From: Methyloligella halotolerans
GTDB taxonomy: Bacteria; Pseudomonadota; Alphaproteobacteria; Rhizobiales; Methyloligellaceae
NCBI RefSeq assembly: GCF_001708935.1
Contig: NZ_MASI01000001.1
Location: forward strand, 186,001 to 250,000
Length of the DNA: 64,000 nucleotides
Direction of reading: 5' to 3'
How positions within the stretch are numbered: the first letter of the stretch is position 1; every line of letters begins with the position of its first letter. Of the stretch, positions 35,955-45,369 are shown in pieces. Below the pieces are notes generated by a model, which saw only the letters and a program-made list of their open reading frames with translations, was not told the origin of the DNA and ran no database searches. The translations under genes and the position numbers were made by a program.

Positions 35955-36434
35955 CTATAGCGTCTCGTCCTGCGGTACGCGCGTGGTGCACTCCACGGTC
36001 TTCTTTTCCGCCAGAGAATAGGCGACGCAGTTTTGTTCGGCATAGATCTCGATGACCTCGATCTCGCCGACCGGAGCGTCCTTATAGGTGCCGCCAGCGG
36101 TCATCTCGGTCGGCTCGACGTCCTTGGCGGGCTGCTGAGGCGGACGGCCGCGCAGCTCGAAGGCGAAGATGCGGTCGTTCAGCTTGCCGGGGCGATTGAC
36201 CAAGGTCACATCCGTGTAGCCGGGACGCGGCGCGGTGGCCTTCACATCGATGGTCACGAGCTTGGGATCGATGTCGGTGACCGAAACCTCAAGGCTGTCG
36301 ACCTTCTGGAGCAGGCCGAGGGCCGGATCGCGCGGCGCCTTCTCGGCGAACGGCCATACCTTGGGCTCGGCGGCTAAGGCGGTGGCGCTGCTGCCGATGA
36401 GCACTGCCAAGAAAAGGGCCGAAAGCTTTGTCAT
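35955..36434 (-). CDS. small secreted/periplasmic protein of unknown function
   Basis: This 159-residue protein has a clear signal peptide (LSALFLAVLIGSSATALA-AE) and no membrane anchor. The mature part is predicted mostly beta (SLEVSVTDIDPKLVTIDVKA, GYTDVTLVNRPG, DRIFAFELRGRPP) and has two Cys near the C-terminus (QNCVAY, VECTTR) that may form a disulfide. I do not recognise a family. GGAGGAG lies just before the ATG at 36434, a strong ribosome site. It is divergent from fabD, with a 211-base gap holding both promoters. Confidence 0.75.
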   Translation of the reverse strand: MTKLSALFLAVLIGSSATALAAEPKVWPFAEKAPRDPALGLLQKVDSLEVSVTDIDPKLVTIDVKATAPRPGYTDVTLVNRPGKLNDRIFAFELRGRPPQQPAKDVEPTEMTAGGTYKDAPVGEIEVIEIYAEQNCVAYSLAEKKTVECTTRVPQDETL

Positions 36435-36645
36435 AGAGTCTCCTCCAGAAAATTATTGATTGGCAGACATGTGACATAACCCGGTGGGCAAGACACGGGT
36501 TGCACGATGCCGGCCGAATATAAATACGGTATGTGCGTCCGCTTGGCACCGCAGCCCACCTTGACAGGGCAGGGGCAAACGGTGTCTCTGGCGCGCTTCT
36601 TAGACGACAATCCCCTCGATATCAGGTTTTACGCGCAGGATCGTT

Positions 36646-37586
36646 ATGAGCAACGCATTCCTTTTTCCCGGCCAGGGTAGCCAGCAGGTTGGCATGGGCA
36701 AGGCGCTTGCCGAAAGCTTTGCGCCGTCGAAAGCCGTGTTCGACGAGGTGAACGAGGCGCTGTCGCAGGACCTGTCGAAGCTGATGTTCGAAGGGCCTGC
36801 AGACGAGCTGACGCTGACGGAAAATGCCCAGCCGGCGCTGATGGCGGTGTCGCTGGCGGCTATGCGCGCGCTCGAGGAGAAGGGTGTGTCGCTTCCGAAG
36901 GTCGCCACCTATGTCGCCGGCCACTCCCTGGGAGAATATTCCGCGCTCGCCGCCTCCGGAGCTCTGAGCGTCGCCGACGCCGCGCGGCTTCTGAAGACGC
37001 GCGGACGGGCCATGCAGGAGGCCGTGCCGGTGGGAGAGGGCGCCATGGCGGCGCTGCTCGGCGCCGAGCTGCCCCAGGCGAAGGAATTGGCCGCGGCGGC
37101 AGCGGAAGGGGATGTCTGCGAGGTCGCGAACGACAATGCGCCTGGCCAGGTGGTGATTTCGGGCGCCAAGGCGGCCATCGACCGCGCCATCAAGCTCGCG
37201 CCGGAATACGGTGCCCGCCGTGCGGTGCCGCTACCGGTCAGCGCGCCGTTCCACTGCTCCTTGATGGGGCCTGCCGCCGATGCCATGCAGGAGGCGCTGG
37301 CCGGAATCGAGATCAAGGCGCCGTGCGTTCCGCTGGTCGCGAATGTGCTGGCGGAGCCGATCACCGATCCGGAAGAGATTCGCAAGCGGCTGGTTGAACA
37401 GGTCACAGGCAGTGTCCGCTGGCGCGAATCCATGCTGTTTCTGCAGGCCAAGGCGTTAAAGCAGTTTATGAGGTTGGCGCCGGACGGGTCTTGACTGGCA
37501 TCGCCCGTCGTTTTGAAGGTATTGACGCGAAGAGCGTGGGCACCGCCGAAGAGGTGGATGCCGCGGCTGGCGAGCTTGCTGGCTGA
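36646..37586 (+). CDS. fabD: malonyl-CoA:ACP transacylase; one frame break near the 3' end
   Basis: FabD loads malonyl groups onto ACP for fatty-acid synthesis and is essential. FLFPGQGSQ opens the protein, the catalytic Ser94 lies in the GHSLGEYSA elbow, and the active-site His is in the APFHCSLM segment. Near 37452 the frame breaks; restoring one G gives QAKGVKAVYEVGAGRVLTGI and continues to AGELAG with TGA at 37584-37586. The joined protein is 313 residues, the normal length. It is 31 bases upstream of fabG. Confidence 0.95.
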
Positions 37587-37617
37587 GCGCGGCGAAGGAT
37601 CAGGAGGAGACCGGTAG

Positions 37618-38355
37618 ATGTTCGACTTGAGCGGTAAGAACGCGCTCGTCACGGGTGCCACGGGCGGTATCGGCGGCGCCATCGCCGCCGCGCTGCACGG
37701 GCAGGGCGCCACGGTGGCCATCTCCGGCACGCGCGCGGAGAAGCTCGAAGAGGTCGCCAAGGAACTCGGCGACCGGGTCCATGTGCTGCCGTGCGATCTT
37801 CGCGACCGTGCCGCGGTGACGAAGCTCGGCGAGGATGCCGAAGAGAAGCTCGGCCAGGTCGACATCCTGGTGAACAACGCCGGCATCACCCGGGACAATC
37901 TCTTCATGCGGATGAAGGACGAGGAGTGGGACGACGTGATCGCCGTCAATCTCACCTCGGTCTTTACCCTGACCCGGACGATCCTGCGCAACATGATGCG
38001 CCGCCGGGCCGGCCGTATCGTAAACATCGCCTCGATCAGCGGGGTGATCGGAAATCCCGGTCAGCCGAACTATGCCGCCTCCAAGGCGGGGCTGGTCGGC
38101 ATGACGAAATCGCTCGCCCGCGAGGTTTCGGCCCGCGGAATCACGGCGAACTGCATCGCTCCGGGCTTCATCCAGACGCCCATGACCGATGCATTGACAG
38201 AGAAGCAGGTGGAGACTATTGCGGCTGCGATTCCGGCCGCGAAATTCGGTACGCCGGAGGATATCGCGGCCGCCGTTGTGTATCTCGCCAGCGAGGAGGC
38301 CGGGTATATCACCGGCGAAACCATGCATATCAACGGCGGGATGGTAATGGCGTAA
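37618..38355 (+). CDS. fabG: 3-oxoacyl-ACP reductase
   Basis: FabG reduces beta-ketoacyl-ACP with NADPH in the elongation cycle. Cofactor loop TGATGGIGGAIAAAL, NNAG in LVNNAGITRDNL, the catalytic Ser in NIASISGVIGNPG and Tyr-Lys in YAASKAG, and the C-terminal YITGETMHINGGMVMA are all standard. It is 245 residues with a strong AGGAGGAG site before ATG at 37618. Confidence 0.97.
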   Translation: MFDLSGKNALVTGATGGIGGAIAAALHGQGATVAISGTRAEKLEEVAKELGDRVHVLPCDLRDRAAVTKLGEDAEEKLGQVDILVNNAGITRDNLFMRMKDEEWDDVIAVNLTSVFTLTRTILRNMMRRRAGRIVNIASISGVIGNPGQPNYAASKAGLVGMTKSLAREVSARGITANCIAPGFIQTPMTDALTEKQVETIAAAIPAAKFGTPEDIAAAVVYLASEEAGYITGETMHINGGMVMA

Positions 38356-38605
38356 GCGTTGATTTAGGAGACGAAAACCGGAAGTATCGGCCTCAATTCG
38401 AAGGGCCTTTCTTTGGCTCGAGGCTGCTGGCAATGTCCCGGAAAGTGTGTTACCCAAACGCCGCTTTGTGGGGCTAATCAAGGAAAAATCCCACTCGCTA
38501 TCGACCCTACGATTATCACCGCTCGGAGGTTTGTTAGGCCGTGAGCCGGGGCTCCAGGGGGGACGTGCGAGGCCTAAGGACTGACAGAAGGACTGTGAGG
38601 CGGAC

Positions 38606-38842
38606 ATGAGCGACATCGCAGAGCGTGTTAAGAAGATCGTGGTCGAGCATCTCGGTGTAGAAGCCGACAAGGTGACCGAGAATGCTAGCTTTATCGACGA
38701 CCTGGGGGCCGACAGCCTCGATACGGTTGAGCTGGTCATGGCGTTTGAAGAAGAGTTCGGTTGCGAGATTCCGGACGACGCGGCAGAGACGATTCTGACC
38801 GTCGGCGACGCCATCAAGTTCCTCGAAAAGAACAGCTCCTAG
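38606..38842 (+). CDS. acpP: acyl carrier protein
   Basis: AcpP is the 78-residue carrier of fatty-acid synthesis. The 4'-phosphopantetheine attachment Ser37 lies in the DSL motif ([18 protein letters not shown]). Helices I to IV and acidic surface are as expected. A 250-base gap separates it from fabG, so it probably has its own strong promoter. ATG at 38606 has GTGAGGCGG upstream. Confidence 0.98.
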   Translation: MSDIAERVKKIVVEHLGVEADKVTENASFIDDLGADSLDTVELVMAFEEEFGCEIPDDAAETILTVGDAIKFLEKNSS

Positions 38843-38852
38843 GCGGATTTTC

Positions 38853-38872
38853 GCCTGTCGGGCCCGATAGGC
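38853..38872 (+). terminator. hairpin after acpP
   Basis: GCCTGTCGGGCCCGATAGGC forms a long GC-rich stem directly after the acpP stop. Together with the next hairpin it may attenuate read-through from acpP into fabF. Confidence 0.45.
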
Positions 38873-38892
38873 GTCCGACTTGTCTCCATGAC

Positions 38893-38912
38893 CGGCCGCC
38901 CCTTGGCGGCCG
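38893..38912 (+). terminator. second GC-rich hairpin upstream of fabF
   Basis: CGGCCGCC and GGCGGCCG pair perfectly around a CCTT loop, ending 25 bases before the fabF ATG. No T-run follows. It could be a stem that limits transcription or translation of fabF relative to acpP. Confidence 0.45.
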
Positions 38913-38937
38913 CTAACCGGATTCCATAAAGCGCCCG

Positions 38938-40203
38938 ATGCGACGTGTCGTCATCACAGGATTGGGTCTCGTCTCGCCGCTTGCGTGCGGCGTCGAGGCC
39001 TCATGGAAAAAGCTGACTGCAGGTCAGAGCGCTGCGCGTCGTATCGATCAGTTCGACGTGTCGGATCTCTCCTGTCAGATCGCCTGCCAGATCCCGCGCG
39101 GAGACGGCAGCGACGGCACATTCAATCCAGATGACTGGATGGAGCCGAAGGAGCAGCGGAAGGTCGATGATTTCATCATCTACGCCATGGCCGCTGCGAC
39201 CCAGGCGCTGGAGAATGCCGGCTGGAAGCCCACCGATTATGAAGACCAGATCCGCACGGGCGTGATGATCGGGTCGGGCATCGGTGGTCTTCAGGGCATC
39301 GAGAAAGCCTCGCTTCTCTTCAACGAGAAGGGACCGCGGCGGCTCAGCCCGTTCTTCATTCCCGGCAGGCTGATCAATCTGGCCTCCGGCTATATTTCGA
39401 TCCACCACGGTCTGAAGGGCCCCAACCACGCGGTGGTCACGGCCTGCTCCACGGGCGCGCATGCCATCGGCGATGCCTCCCGTCTGGTCGGCCTTGGGGA
39501 CGCGGACGTCATGCTGGCGGGCGGCACGGAATCGCCGATCTGCCGTCTGGCGCTGGCGGGGTTCGCCGCGTGCAAGGCGCTTTCCACCCATTTCAACGAC
39601 GATCCGACCAAGGCCTCCCGGCCGTATGACCGGGATCGCGACGGCTTCGTCATGGGCGAGGGCTCCGGCGTCGTCGTGCTCGAAGAGCTCGAGCACGCCA
39701 AGGCGCGCGGCGCGACCATCTATGCCGAAGTCATCGGCTACGGTCTTTCCGGCGATGCGTATCACATCACCGCTCCTGCGGAAGACGGCGACGGCGCCTA
39801 TCGCTGCATGATGGCGGCGGTCAACCGGGCGGGCATCGAACCGGTGGATATCGACTACATCAATGCTCACGGCACCTCGACCCCCATGGGCGACGAGATC
39901 GAGCTCGGCGCGGTCGAGCGGCTGTTCGGCAACGCGGCCGGCAAGACGGCCATGTCATCGACGAAGTCGGCCACCGGGCACCTGCTGGGCGCCGCGGGCG
40001 CGGTGGAGGCGATCTTCTCCACCCTGGCGATTCGCGACAACATCGTGCCGCCGACCCTGAATCTCGACCATCCTTCAATCGACACGGCGATCGACCTCGT
40101 GCCCCACAATGCGCAGCAGCGCACGGTGGATACGGTTCTGTCGAATTCCTTCGGTTTTGGTGGCACCAACGCATCGCTCGTCTTGCGGCGCTACGACGCT
40201 TGA
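38938..40203 (+). CDS. fabF: 3-oxoacyl-ACP synthase II
   Basis: FabF elongates acyl-ACP by decarboxylative condensation with malonyl-ACP. The catalytic triad is Cys170 in VVTACSTGAHAIG, His in NAHGTSTPMGDE and His in KSATGHLLGAAGAVE. The C-terminal SNSFGFGGTNASLVLRRY is typical. It is 421 residues from ATG at 38938, a normal length. It completes the fabD-fabG-acpP-fabF set. Confidence 0.98.
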   Translation: MRRVVITGLGLVSPLACGVEASWKKLTAGQSAARRIDQFDVSDLSCQIACQIPRGDGSDGTFNPDDWMEPKEQRKVDDFIIYAMAAATQALENAGWKPTDYEDQIRTGVMIGSGIGGLQGIEKASLLFNEKGPRRLSPFFIPGRLINLASGYISIHHGLKGPNHAVVTACSTGAHAIGDASRLVGLGDADVMLAGGTESPICRLALAGFAACKALSTHFNDDPTKASRPYDRDRDGFVMGEGSGVVVLEELEHAKARGATIYAEVIGYGLSGDAYHITAPAEDGDGAYRCMMAAVNRAGIEPVDIDYINAHGTSTPMGDEIELGAVERLFGNAAGKTAMSSTKSATGHLLGAAGAVEAIFSTLAIRDNIVPPTLNLDHPSIDTAIDLVPHNAQQRTVDTVLSNSFGFGGTNASLVLRRYDA

Positions 40204-40301
40204 GGACGGCGGACCTTTCTCTTGTCAGCGTGTCCCGGCTTTAGCCATATTTTGTCCCCAGGGGATAGACGGTGTTGCCACCACATTAAGGCTTTCGCCT
40301 C

Positions 40302-41636
40302 ATGTCCATGACCGGCGGGGAGCAATCGGGATCCGATAGGGACGATACGCTCTCACCAACCGATCAAGGGGAACGCAGCTTTGCACCGAGACCGCGCAGT
40401 CCTGCAGAGGCGCTTCAGCCGCGGCCTGCGCCTGCACGGCCGGAACGCGAGCCGCGGAATGTGCAGATGCATCCGTTCTTGAGAATCATCAATCGTTTCC
40501 TGACCCTCATCCTGGTTGCCGCAGGCATTGGGGTAGGGTCGCTCTATTTCCTGAAGGTCCAGTTCGACAAGCCGGGCCCGCTCGAGACGGCGAAGGTCGT
40601 CGTCATTCCGCAAGGGCGCGGTGTGAGCGCCATCGGCGAGCAGCTGGAAAACGAAGGCGTGATCGCTGATCGGCGGATCTTCGTCACCACCTCTCTCTAT
40701 TTCAACTACCTGAAGGACAACTCCACCTTGAAGGCGGGCGAGTACGAGTTCGAGCCCGGGACCAGCATGCGGGATGTGCTGGACAAGCTGGTGGAAGGCA
40801 AGAGCATCCGTCACAAGGTGACCGTCGCCGAGGGGCTGACGAGCCAGCAGGTGGTCCGCAAGCTGCTCGATCATCCGGAGCTGACGGGGGAAATCACCGA
40901 GATCCCGCCGGAAGGCTCCCTGCTGCCCGACACCTATCTCTTCCGCAGGGGGGAGAGCCGGGAAGATATCCTGAAGCGGATGGCGCAGGCGCAGCAGGTC
41001 TTCATGGCCGAGCACTGGAAGAACCGCGCTTCGGATCTCCCCATCGATACGCCCCAGGAGGCGCTCATCCTCGCCTCGATCGTGGAGAAGGAGACGGGGG
41101 TAGACGAGGAGCGGCCGCAGATCGCAGCGGTGTTCGAGAACCGGCTGAAGAAGGGTATGCGGCTGCAATCCGACCCGACGATCATCTATGGGCTGGTCGG
41201 CGGCGAAGGGAAGCTCGGCCGGCGGATCCTGCAGAGCGAGCTCGACAAGAAGACCGTCTACAACACCTATCAGATCGACGGTTTGCCGCCGACGCCCATT
41301 GCCAATCCGGGACGGTCGGCCATTCTCGCCACCCTGAACCCCGCCGAGACGGACGCGCTCTACTTCGTTGCGAATGGGACGGGCGGCCATGCCTTTGCTG
41401 CATCGCTCACCGACCATAACGAGAATGTCGCCGCATGGCGCCGCATTCAGCGTCAGCGCGAGAAGGAAGAAGAAGAGCGTGAGGCGCAGGAAGGTGCCGC
41501 CAGCACGGACGAGCCGGGGGTCGACGGCGATGCCGAGGCCGGGCTCGCGGCCTCGGCCGGGATTCCGGCAGAGGGGGGCGGTGACGGTCAGCCGCCCTTG
41601 CCGAAGCGCAACCCGAAGCTCGACGCCGCACCGTAG
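40302..41636 (+). CDS. mltG: endolytic murein transglycosylase MltG
   Basis: MltG is an inner-membrane lytic transglycosylase thought to end nascent glycan chains. A cytoplasmic N-terminal region of about 60 polar residues is followed by one transmembrane helix (FLTLILVAAGIGVGSLYFL, about residues 65-85). The LysM-like and catalytic domain has the active-site Glu in ILASIVEKETGVDEERPQIA and AVFENRLKKGMRLQSDPTII. The 60-residue C-terminal Glu/Gln/Pro-rich tail is extra. Length is 444. It starts 98 bases after fabF. Confidence 0.95.
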   Translation: MSMTGGEQSGSDRDDTLSPTDQGERSFAPRPRSPAEALQPRPAPARPEREPRNVQMHPFLRIINRFLTLILVAAGIGVGSLYFLKVQFDKPGPLETAKVVVIPQGRGVSAIGEQLENEGVIADRRIFVTTSLYFNYLKDNSTLKAGEYEFEPGTSMRDVLDKLVEGKSIRHKVTVAEGLTSQQVVRKLLDHPELTGEITEIPPEGSLLPDTYLFRRGESREDILKRMAQAQQVFMAEHWKNRASDLPIDTPQEALILASIVEKETGVDEERPQIAAVFENRLKKGMRLQSDPTIIYGLVGGEGKLGRRILQSELDKKTVYNTYQIDGLPPTPIANPGRSAILATLNPAETDALYFVANGTGGHAFAASLTDHNENVAAWRRIQRQREKEEEEREAQEGAASTDEPGVDGDAEAGLAASAGIPAEGGGDGQPPLPKRNPKLDAAP

Positions 41637-41802
41637 CGCGGCTCGCTGTCTAAAGGGTGCCCCTCGGCGCAAACGGTAGGATTCTCGTCTTAACCGTCGA
41701 ACGGTCTTGCGGCTGGATGAGGGCGTGCGGTTTGCGTAAAACCGAGCGACTCGGCCTATAAGCCGGGCGGAGCAGATCAATCCGAGAAGCAGGGCGTCAC
41801 CC

Positions 41803-42690
41803 ATGACCGTAATGAGCATGACGGGTTTTTCGGCCAGCGACGGCGTCCATGAGGACACCCGCTGGCAATGGGAAGGGCGGAGCGTCAACGGCCGCAATCT
41901 CGAGCTTCGCTTCCGTATGCCACCCGGGTTTGACGGGCTGGAGCGGGACGCCCGGCAGCGCTGCCAGAATGCACTCGCCCGCGGAAACTGCTCGATCTCC
42001 TTGCGTATCCAGCGCGATATCGTGGCGGGCGAGATCCGCCTGAACGAGGCGGGCCTGCGCCAGGCGCTTGCGGTCGCGAAGGCGGCGGCGGAGATCGCCG
42101 ACATGCCGGCGCCGAGCCTGGAAAGCCTGCTTGCCATGCGCGGTGTGGTGGAGACCGTCGATAGCGACGAAAGCGAAGAGGCGCGCAAGGCGCTCGAGAC
42201 GTCTCTTCTGACAGGTCTCGACCGGATGCTCGAAGGGCTGACGGCGTCCCGTGCCGCGGAAGGCGAGCGGCTCGGGGCGATCGTCGAGGCGCAGCTTGCT
42301 GAGATCGACGGGCTGGTCGGGAAGATTTCCGGCGCCGCCTCGCGGCAACCCCAGGCGATTGCCGAACGGCTGTCGGAACAGATCGCCCGGCTCACGGAGG
42401 GGGACTCCTCTCTCGATCCCGACCGGCTGCATCAGGAGGCGGTGCTGTTGGCCTCCAAGGCAGATGTGCAGGAAGAGCTCGACCGTCTTACGGCCCATGT
42501 CTCGGCCGCGCGGGCGCTATTGGCCGAGGCGGGACCGATAGGGCGGAAGCTGGAATTCCTGGCGCAGGAGTTCAATCGTGAGGCCAACACCATCTGCTCG
42601 AAGGCGAACGGCATCGAGGTCAGCCATGCCGGGCTCGCGCTCAAAAGCGTGATCGATCAGTTCCGGGAGCAGGTGGCGAATATCGAATGA
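41803..42690 (+). CDS. YicC-family endoribonuclease-like protein
   Basis: YicC proteins are stress-related proteins implicated in RNA turnover. The N-terminal family motif MTVMSMTGFSASDG, the conserved SVNGRNLELRFRMPP and the C-terminal DUF1732 end (GRKLEFLAQEFNREANTICS, ISHAGLALKSVIDQFREQVANIE-like) are all present. The product has 295 residues, normal size. It is 61 bases upstream of gmk in the usual yicC-gmk pair. Confidence 0.94.
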   Translation: MTVMSMTGFSASDGVHEDTRWQWEGRSVNGRNLELRFRMPPGFDGLERDARQRCQNALARGNCSISLRIQRDIVAGEIRLNEAGLRQALAVAKAAAEIADMPAPSLESLLAMRGVVETVDSDESEEARKALETSLLTGLDRMLEGLTASRAAEGERLGAIVEAQLAEIDGLVGKISGAASRQPQAIAERLSEQIARLTEGDSSLDPDRLHQEAVLLASKADVQEELDRLTAHVSAARALLAEAGPIGRKLEFLAQEFNREANTICSKANGIEVSHAGLALKSVIDQFREQVANIE

Positions 42691-42750
42691 GGCGCGCAAG
42701 AGAAGCGCGAAGGCGATGCGTATGAGGAGAGGCGGGGAAGTGAGGCTGGG

Positions 42751-43386
42751 ATGAGCGAAGAGATCGCGCGCAGGGGGATGATGCTGGTTCTGTCGTCGCC
42801 GTCGGGCGCCGGCAAGACCACATTGGCGCGCCGGCTGCTCGAGGACGACGATGGGCTCGAAATGTCGATCTCCTGCACCACCCGGCCGCCGCGGCCCGGG
42901 GAGCAGGAGGGACGCGACTATTTCTTCGTCGATCACGACCGCTTCATCGAGATGCAGAGCCAGGACGCCTTCCTGGAATGGGCGGTGGTCTTCGACAATC
43001 GCTACGGCACGCCGCGGAAGCCTGTCGAAGACGCGCTGTCCATGGGCCGCGACGTGCTTTTCGATGTGGACTGGCAGGGGGCCCAGAAGCTGCGGGGGAA
43101 TGCGGCAAGGGATGTCGTCTCGGTGTTCGTGCTCCCGCCCTCGGCACGCGCACTGGAAGAGAGACTCAGGCAGCGCGCCCAGGACCACGAGGACGTGGTG
43201 AAAAAGCGCATGCAGGGCGCCAGCAACGAGATCCAGCATTGGGAAGAGTACGATTACGTGATCGTGAATTCCGACGTGGAGCGATCTCTCGCCTTTCTGA
43301 AGGCGGTGCTTGCGGCTGAGCGCGTGCGCCGCGATCGCCAAACCGGGATCGATCCCTTCGTAAAGTCGCTGCTGGCCGATCTCTGA
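42751..43386 (+). CDS. gmk: guanylate kinase
   Basis: Gmk phosphorylates GMP to GDP. The P-loop is SSPSGAGKTTLARRLL near the N-terminus, followed by the GMP-binding region SISCTTRPPRPGE and GRDYFFVD, then EWAVVFDNRYGTPRKPVE and FDVDWQGAQKL. It is 211 residues. It ends 10 bases from the convergent rsmA. Confidence 0.97.
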   Translation: MSEEIARRGMMLVLSSPSGAGKTTLARRLLEDDDGLEMSISCTTRPPRPGEQEGRDYFFVDHDRFIEMQSQDAFLEWAVVFDNRYGTPRKPVEDALSMGRDVLFDVDWQGAQKLRGNAARDVVSVFVLPPSARALEERLRQRAQDHEDVVKKRMQGASNEIQHWEEYDYVIVNSDVERSLAFLKAVLAAERVRRDRQTGIDPFVKSLLADL

Positions 43387-43396
43387 GGCCGCTGCG

Positions 43397-44248
43397 CTAG
43401 GACGCTCTTTCCAGGGCGTTCGCCAGATTGCAGAAATCGGCGATCGGCAGTTCCTCCGCGCGAGCGGTCGGAGGAATGTTGAGGCTCTCCAAAACGGTCT
43501 CGATCTCAGGCGACAGCCTCTTGAGAGCCCCGCGCAGCATCTTGCGACGCTGACCGAAAGCGGCGGCGGTCACCTTTTCCAGCATTGCCGGGTTGCAGGA
43601 CGGGGCCGGATTGGTCTTGGGCACCAGCTCGACCACCGCGGAATCCACCTTCGGCTGGGGCGTGAAGGCGCGGGCCGGCACCCCGAACAGGAGGCGGCAG
43701 TCGCAGCGCCAGCCGGCGAAGACGGCGAGGCGGCCATAGTCCTTGCCGCCGGGTTTGGCGACGATGCGTTCGGCCACCTCGCGCTGGAACATGAGCACGA
43801 GGCGGTCGAACCAAGGCGGCCATGGATCGCTCTTCAGCCAGCCCAGGAGAAGCGGTGTGCCGACGCTGTAGGGGAGGTTCGAGACGATTCGCGCGGGCTC
43901 GGGGAGATTGAGGCCTGCATAGTCGAAGCCGAGCGCATCCGCTTCCACCACATCCAGACGGTCCGGATAGGCAGCCTGGATTTCCGCCAGGGCCGGAAGG
44001 CAGCGGGCATCGCGCTCGATGGCGACGACCTTTCGGGCGCCTTCCATGAGGAGCGCGCGGGTGAGGCCGCCGGGACCGGGGCCGACCTCCACTATCGCCG
44101 CTTCGTCGAGCGGATCGGCCGCGCGAGCGATGCGCCGGGTGAGATTCAGGTCGAGCAGGAAGTTCTGGCCCAAGCTGCGCTTGGCGCGAAGGTCGTGGGC
44201 CGCGATCACCTCGCGCAAGGGTGGGAGTCCGTCTTCGGGAACGCTCAC
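43397..44248 (-). CDS. rsmA: 16S rRNA dimethyltransferase
   Basis: RsmA (KsgA) dimethylates two adjacent adenosines in the 3' hairpin of 16S r[21 protein letters not shown], the SAM loop [15 protein letters not shown] and the catalytic [15 protein letters not shown] (NLPY) are visible. It is 283 residues. The start is GTG at 44248, overlapping the pdxA stop as GTGA, which points to coupled translation. Confidence 0.97.
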   Translation of the reverse strand: MSVPEDGLPPLREVIAAHDLRAKRSLGQNFLLDLNLTRRIARAADPLDEAAIVEVGPGPGGLTRALLMEGARKVVAIERDARCLPALAEIQAAYPDRLDVVEADALGFDYAGLNLPEPARIVSNLPYSVGTPLLLGWLKSDPWPPWFDRLVLMFQREVAERIVAKPGGKDYGRLAVFAGWRCDCRLLFGVPARAFTPQPKVDSAVVELVPKTNPAPSCNPAMLEKVTAAAFGQRRKMLRGALKRLSPEIETVLESLNIPPTARAEELPIADFCNLANALERAS

Positions 44249-45267
44249 GCGGCGCTGCTCGCGGCGGCCTGCTTGGCCATGGCATCGGCGAGGCGGAGTG
44301 CTTCGATCAGGCTCTCCGGCTTGGCCTTGCCGCTGCCGGCGAGTGGGAAGGCTGTGCCGTGGTCGGGCGAAGTCCGCACGAAGGGGAGGCCGAGCGTCGC
44401 GTTCACGCCGGTCTCGAACGCCAGCGTCTTGATGGGGATGAGCGCTTGGTCGTGATACATGCCGAGCGCCACATCGTAGTTCTCGCGTGCCGCCGCATGG
44501 AACATGGTGTCGGCCGGGTAGGGACCTATGACGTGGATCCCTTCCGCCCTGGCCGTATCGATCGCGGGAAGGATGATCCGCTCTTCCTCGTCTCCCAAGG
44601 TGCCGTCTTCGCCGGCATGGGGGTTGAGGCCGGTCAGCGCCAGGCGCGGGGTTTCGATCCCGAAATAGCGGCGGAAGTCCTCATGCACGATGCGGATGGT
44701 GCGGAGGATGAGCTCCGTGGTCAGCACATCGTGGACGGATCTCAGCGGCATATGAATGGTGACCGGCACGACTTTCAATGCATCGGACGACAGCAGCATC
44801 ACCGGGTGAAGCGTCTCGCCGGGCTCCGCACCGAGGCTGGCGAGATATTCCGTATGGCCGGGATGGGCGAAGCCGGCGCGGGTCAACACTGCCTTGCTGA
44901 TCGGGTTGGTGACGACCGCGCTCGCCAGGCCGCCGCGGACCAGATCGACCGCCTGCTCGATCGCGCCCAAGATGGCCGGGGCGGCGGCGCCGTCCGGTTT
45001 GCCGGGTTCTACGGCGCTGGCGACGGCGATAGGCATGACGGGGAGCGAGTCGGAGAAAGCCTCGAGAGCTTCGTCCGGCTCGTCGATGATACACAGCGGA
45101 ACATCGAGGCCGAGCAGCGCGGCGCGGGACGTCAGGACGTCCGGATCGCCGAGAAGGAAGAAGACGGGCAACCGCTCGTCCTTCCGCCGTATCCAGGCGG
45201 CGAGGGTGATATCGGGGCCGATTCCGGCCGGATCACCCATGGTCAACGCGATGGGATGCTCAGTCAT
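44245..45267 (-). CDS. pdxA: 4-hydroxythreonine-4-phosphate dehydrogenase
   Basis: PdxA oxidises 4-phosphohydroxy-L-threonine in pyridoxal-phosphate synthesis. The opening [18 protein letters not shown], metal-ligand motifs [13 protein letters not shown] and [19 protein letters not shown], and [19 protein letters not shown] are all typical. It is 340 residues from ATG at 45267. It lies between surA and rsmA on the same strand. Confidence 0.96.
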   Translation of the reverse strand: MTEHPIALTMGDPAGIGPDITLAAWIRRKDERLPVFFLLGDPDVLTSRAALLGLDVPLCIIDEPDEALEAFSDSLPVMPIAVASAVEPGKPDGAAAPAILGAIEQAVDLVRGGLASAVVTNPISKAVLTRAGFAHPGHTEYLASLGAEPGETLHPVMLLSSDALKVVPVTIHMPLRSVHDVLTTELILRTIRIVHEDFRRYFGIETPRLALTGLNPHAGEDGTLGDEEERIILPAIDTARAEGIHVIGPYPADTMFHAAARENYDVALGMYHDQALIPIKTLAFETGVNATLGLPFVRTSPDHGTAFPLAGSGKAKPESLIEALRLADAMAKQAAASSAA

Positions 45268-45369
45268 CGGATGCTTAATCTTGGGCCCTTCATCTTGGGC
45301 CCTTCGGTCAGGGCGTTCGACGATGGATACGCTCGATGATGGCTCGGTGGGAGCCCTGGTGGCGCGACG

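Noticed and set aside
40353-42395. 680-codon open frame on the minus strand across mltG and yicC
   Set aside because: It is antisense to two well-conserved genes, has unnatural composition (Arg/Leu/Gly-rich) and no family motifs. Long empty antisense frames are expected in GC-rich DNA.
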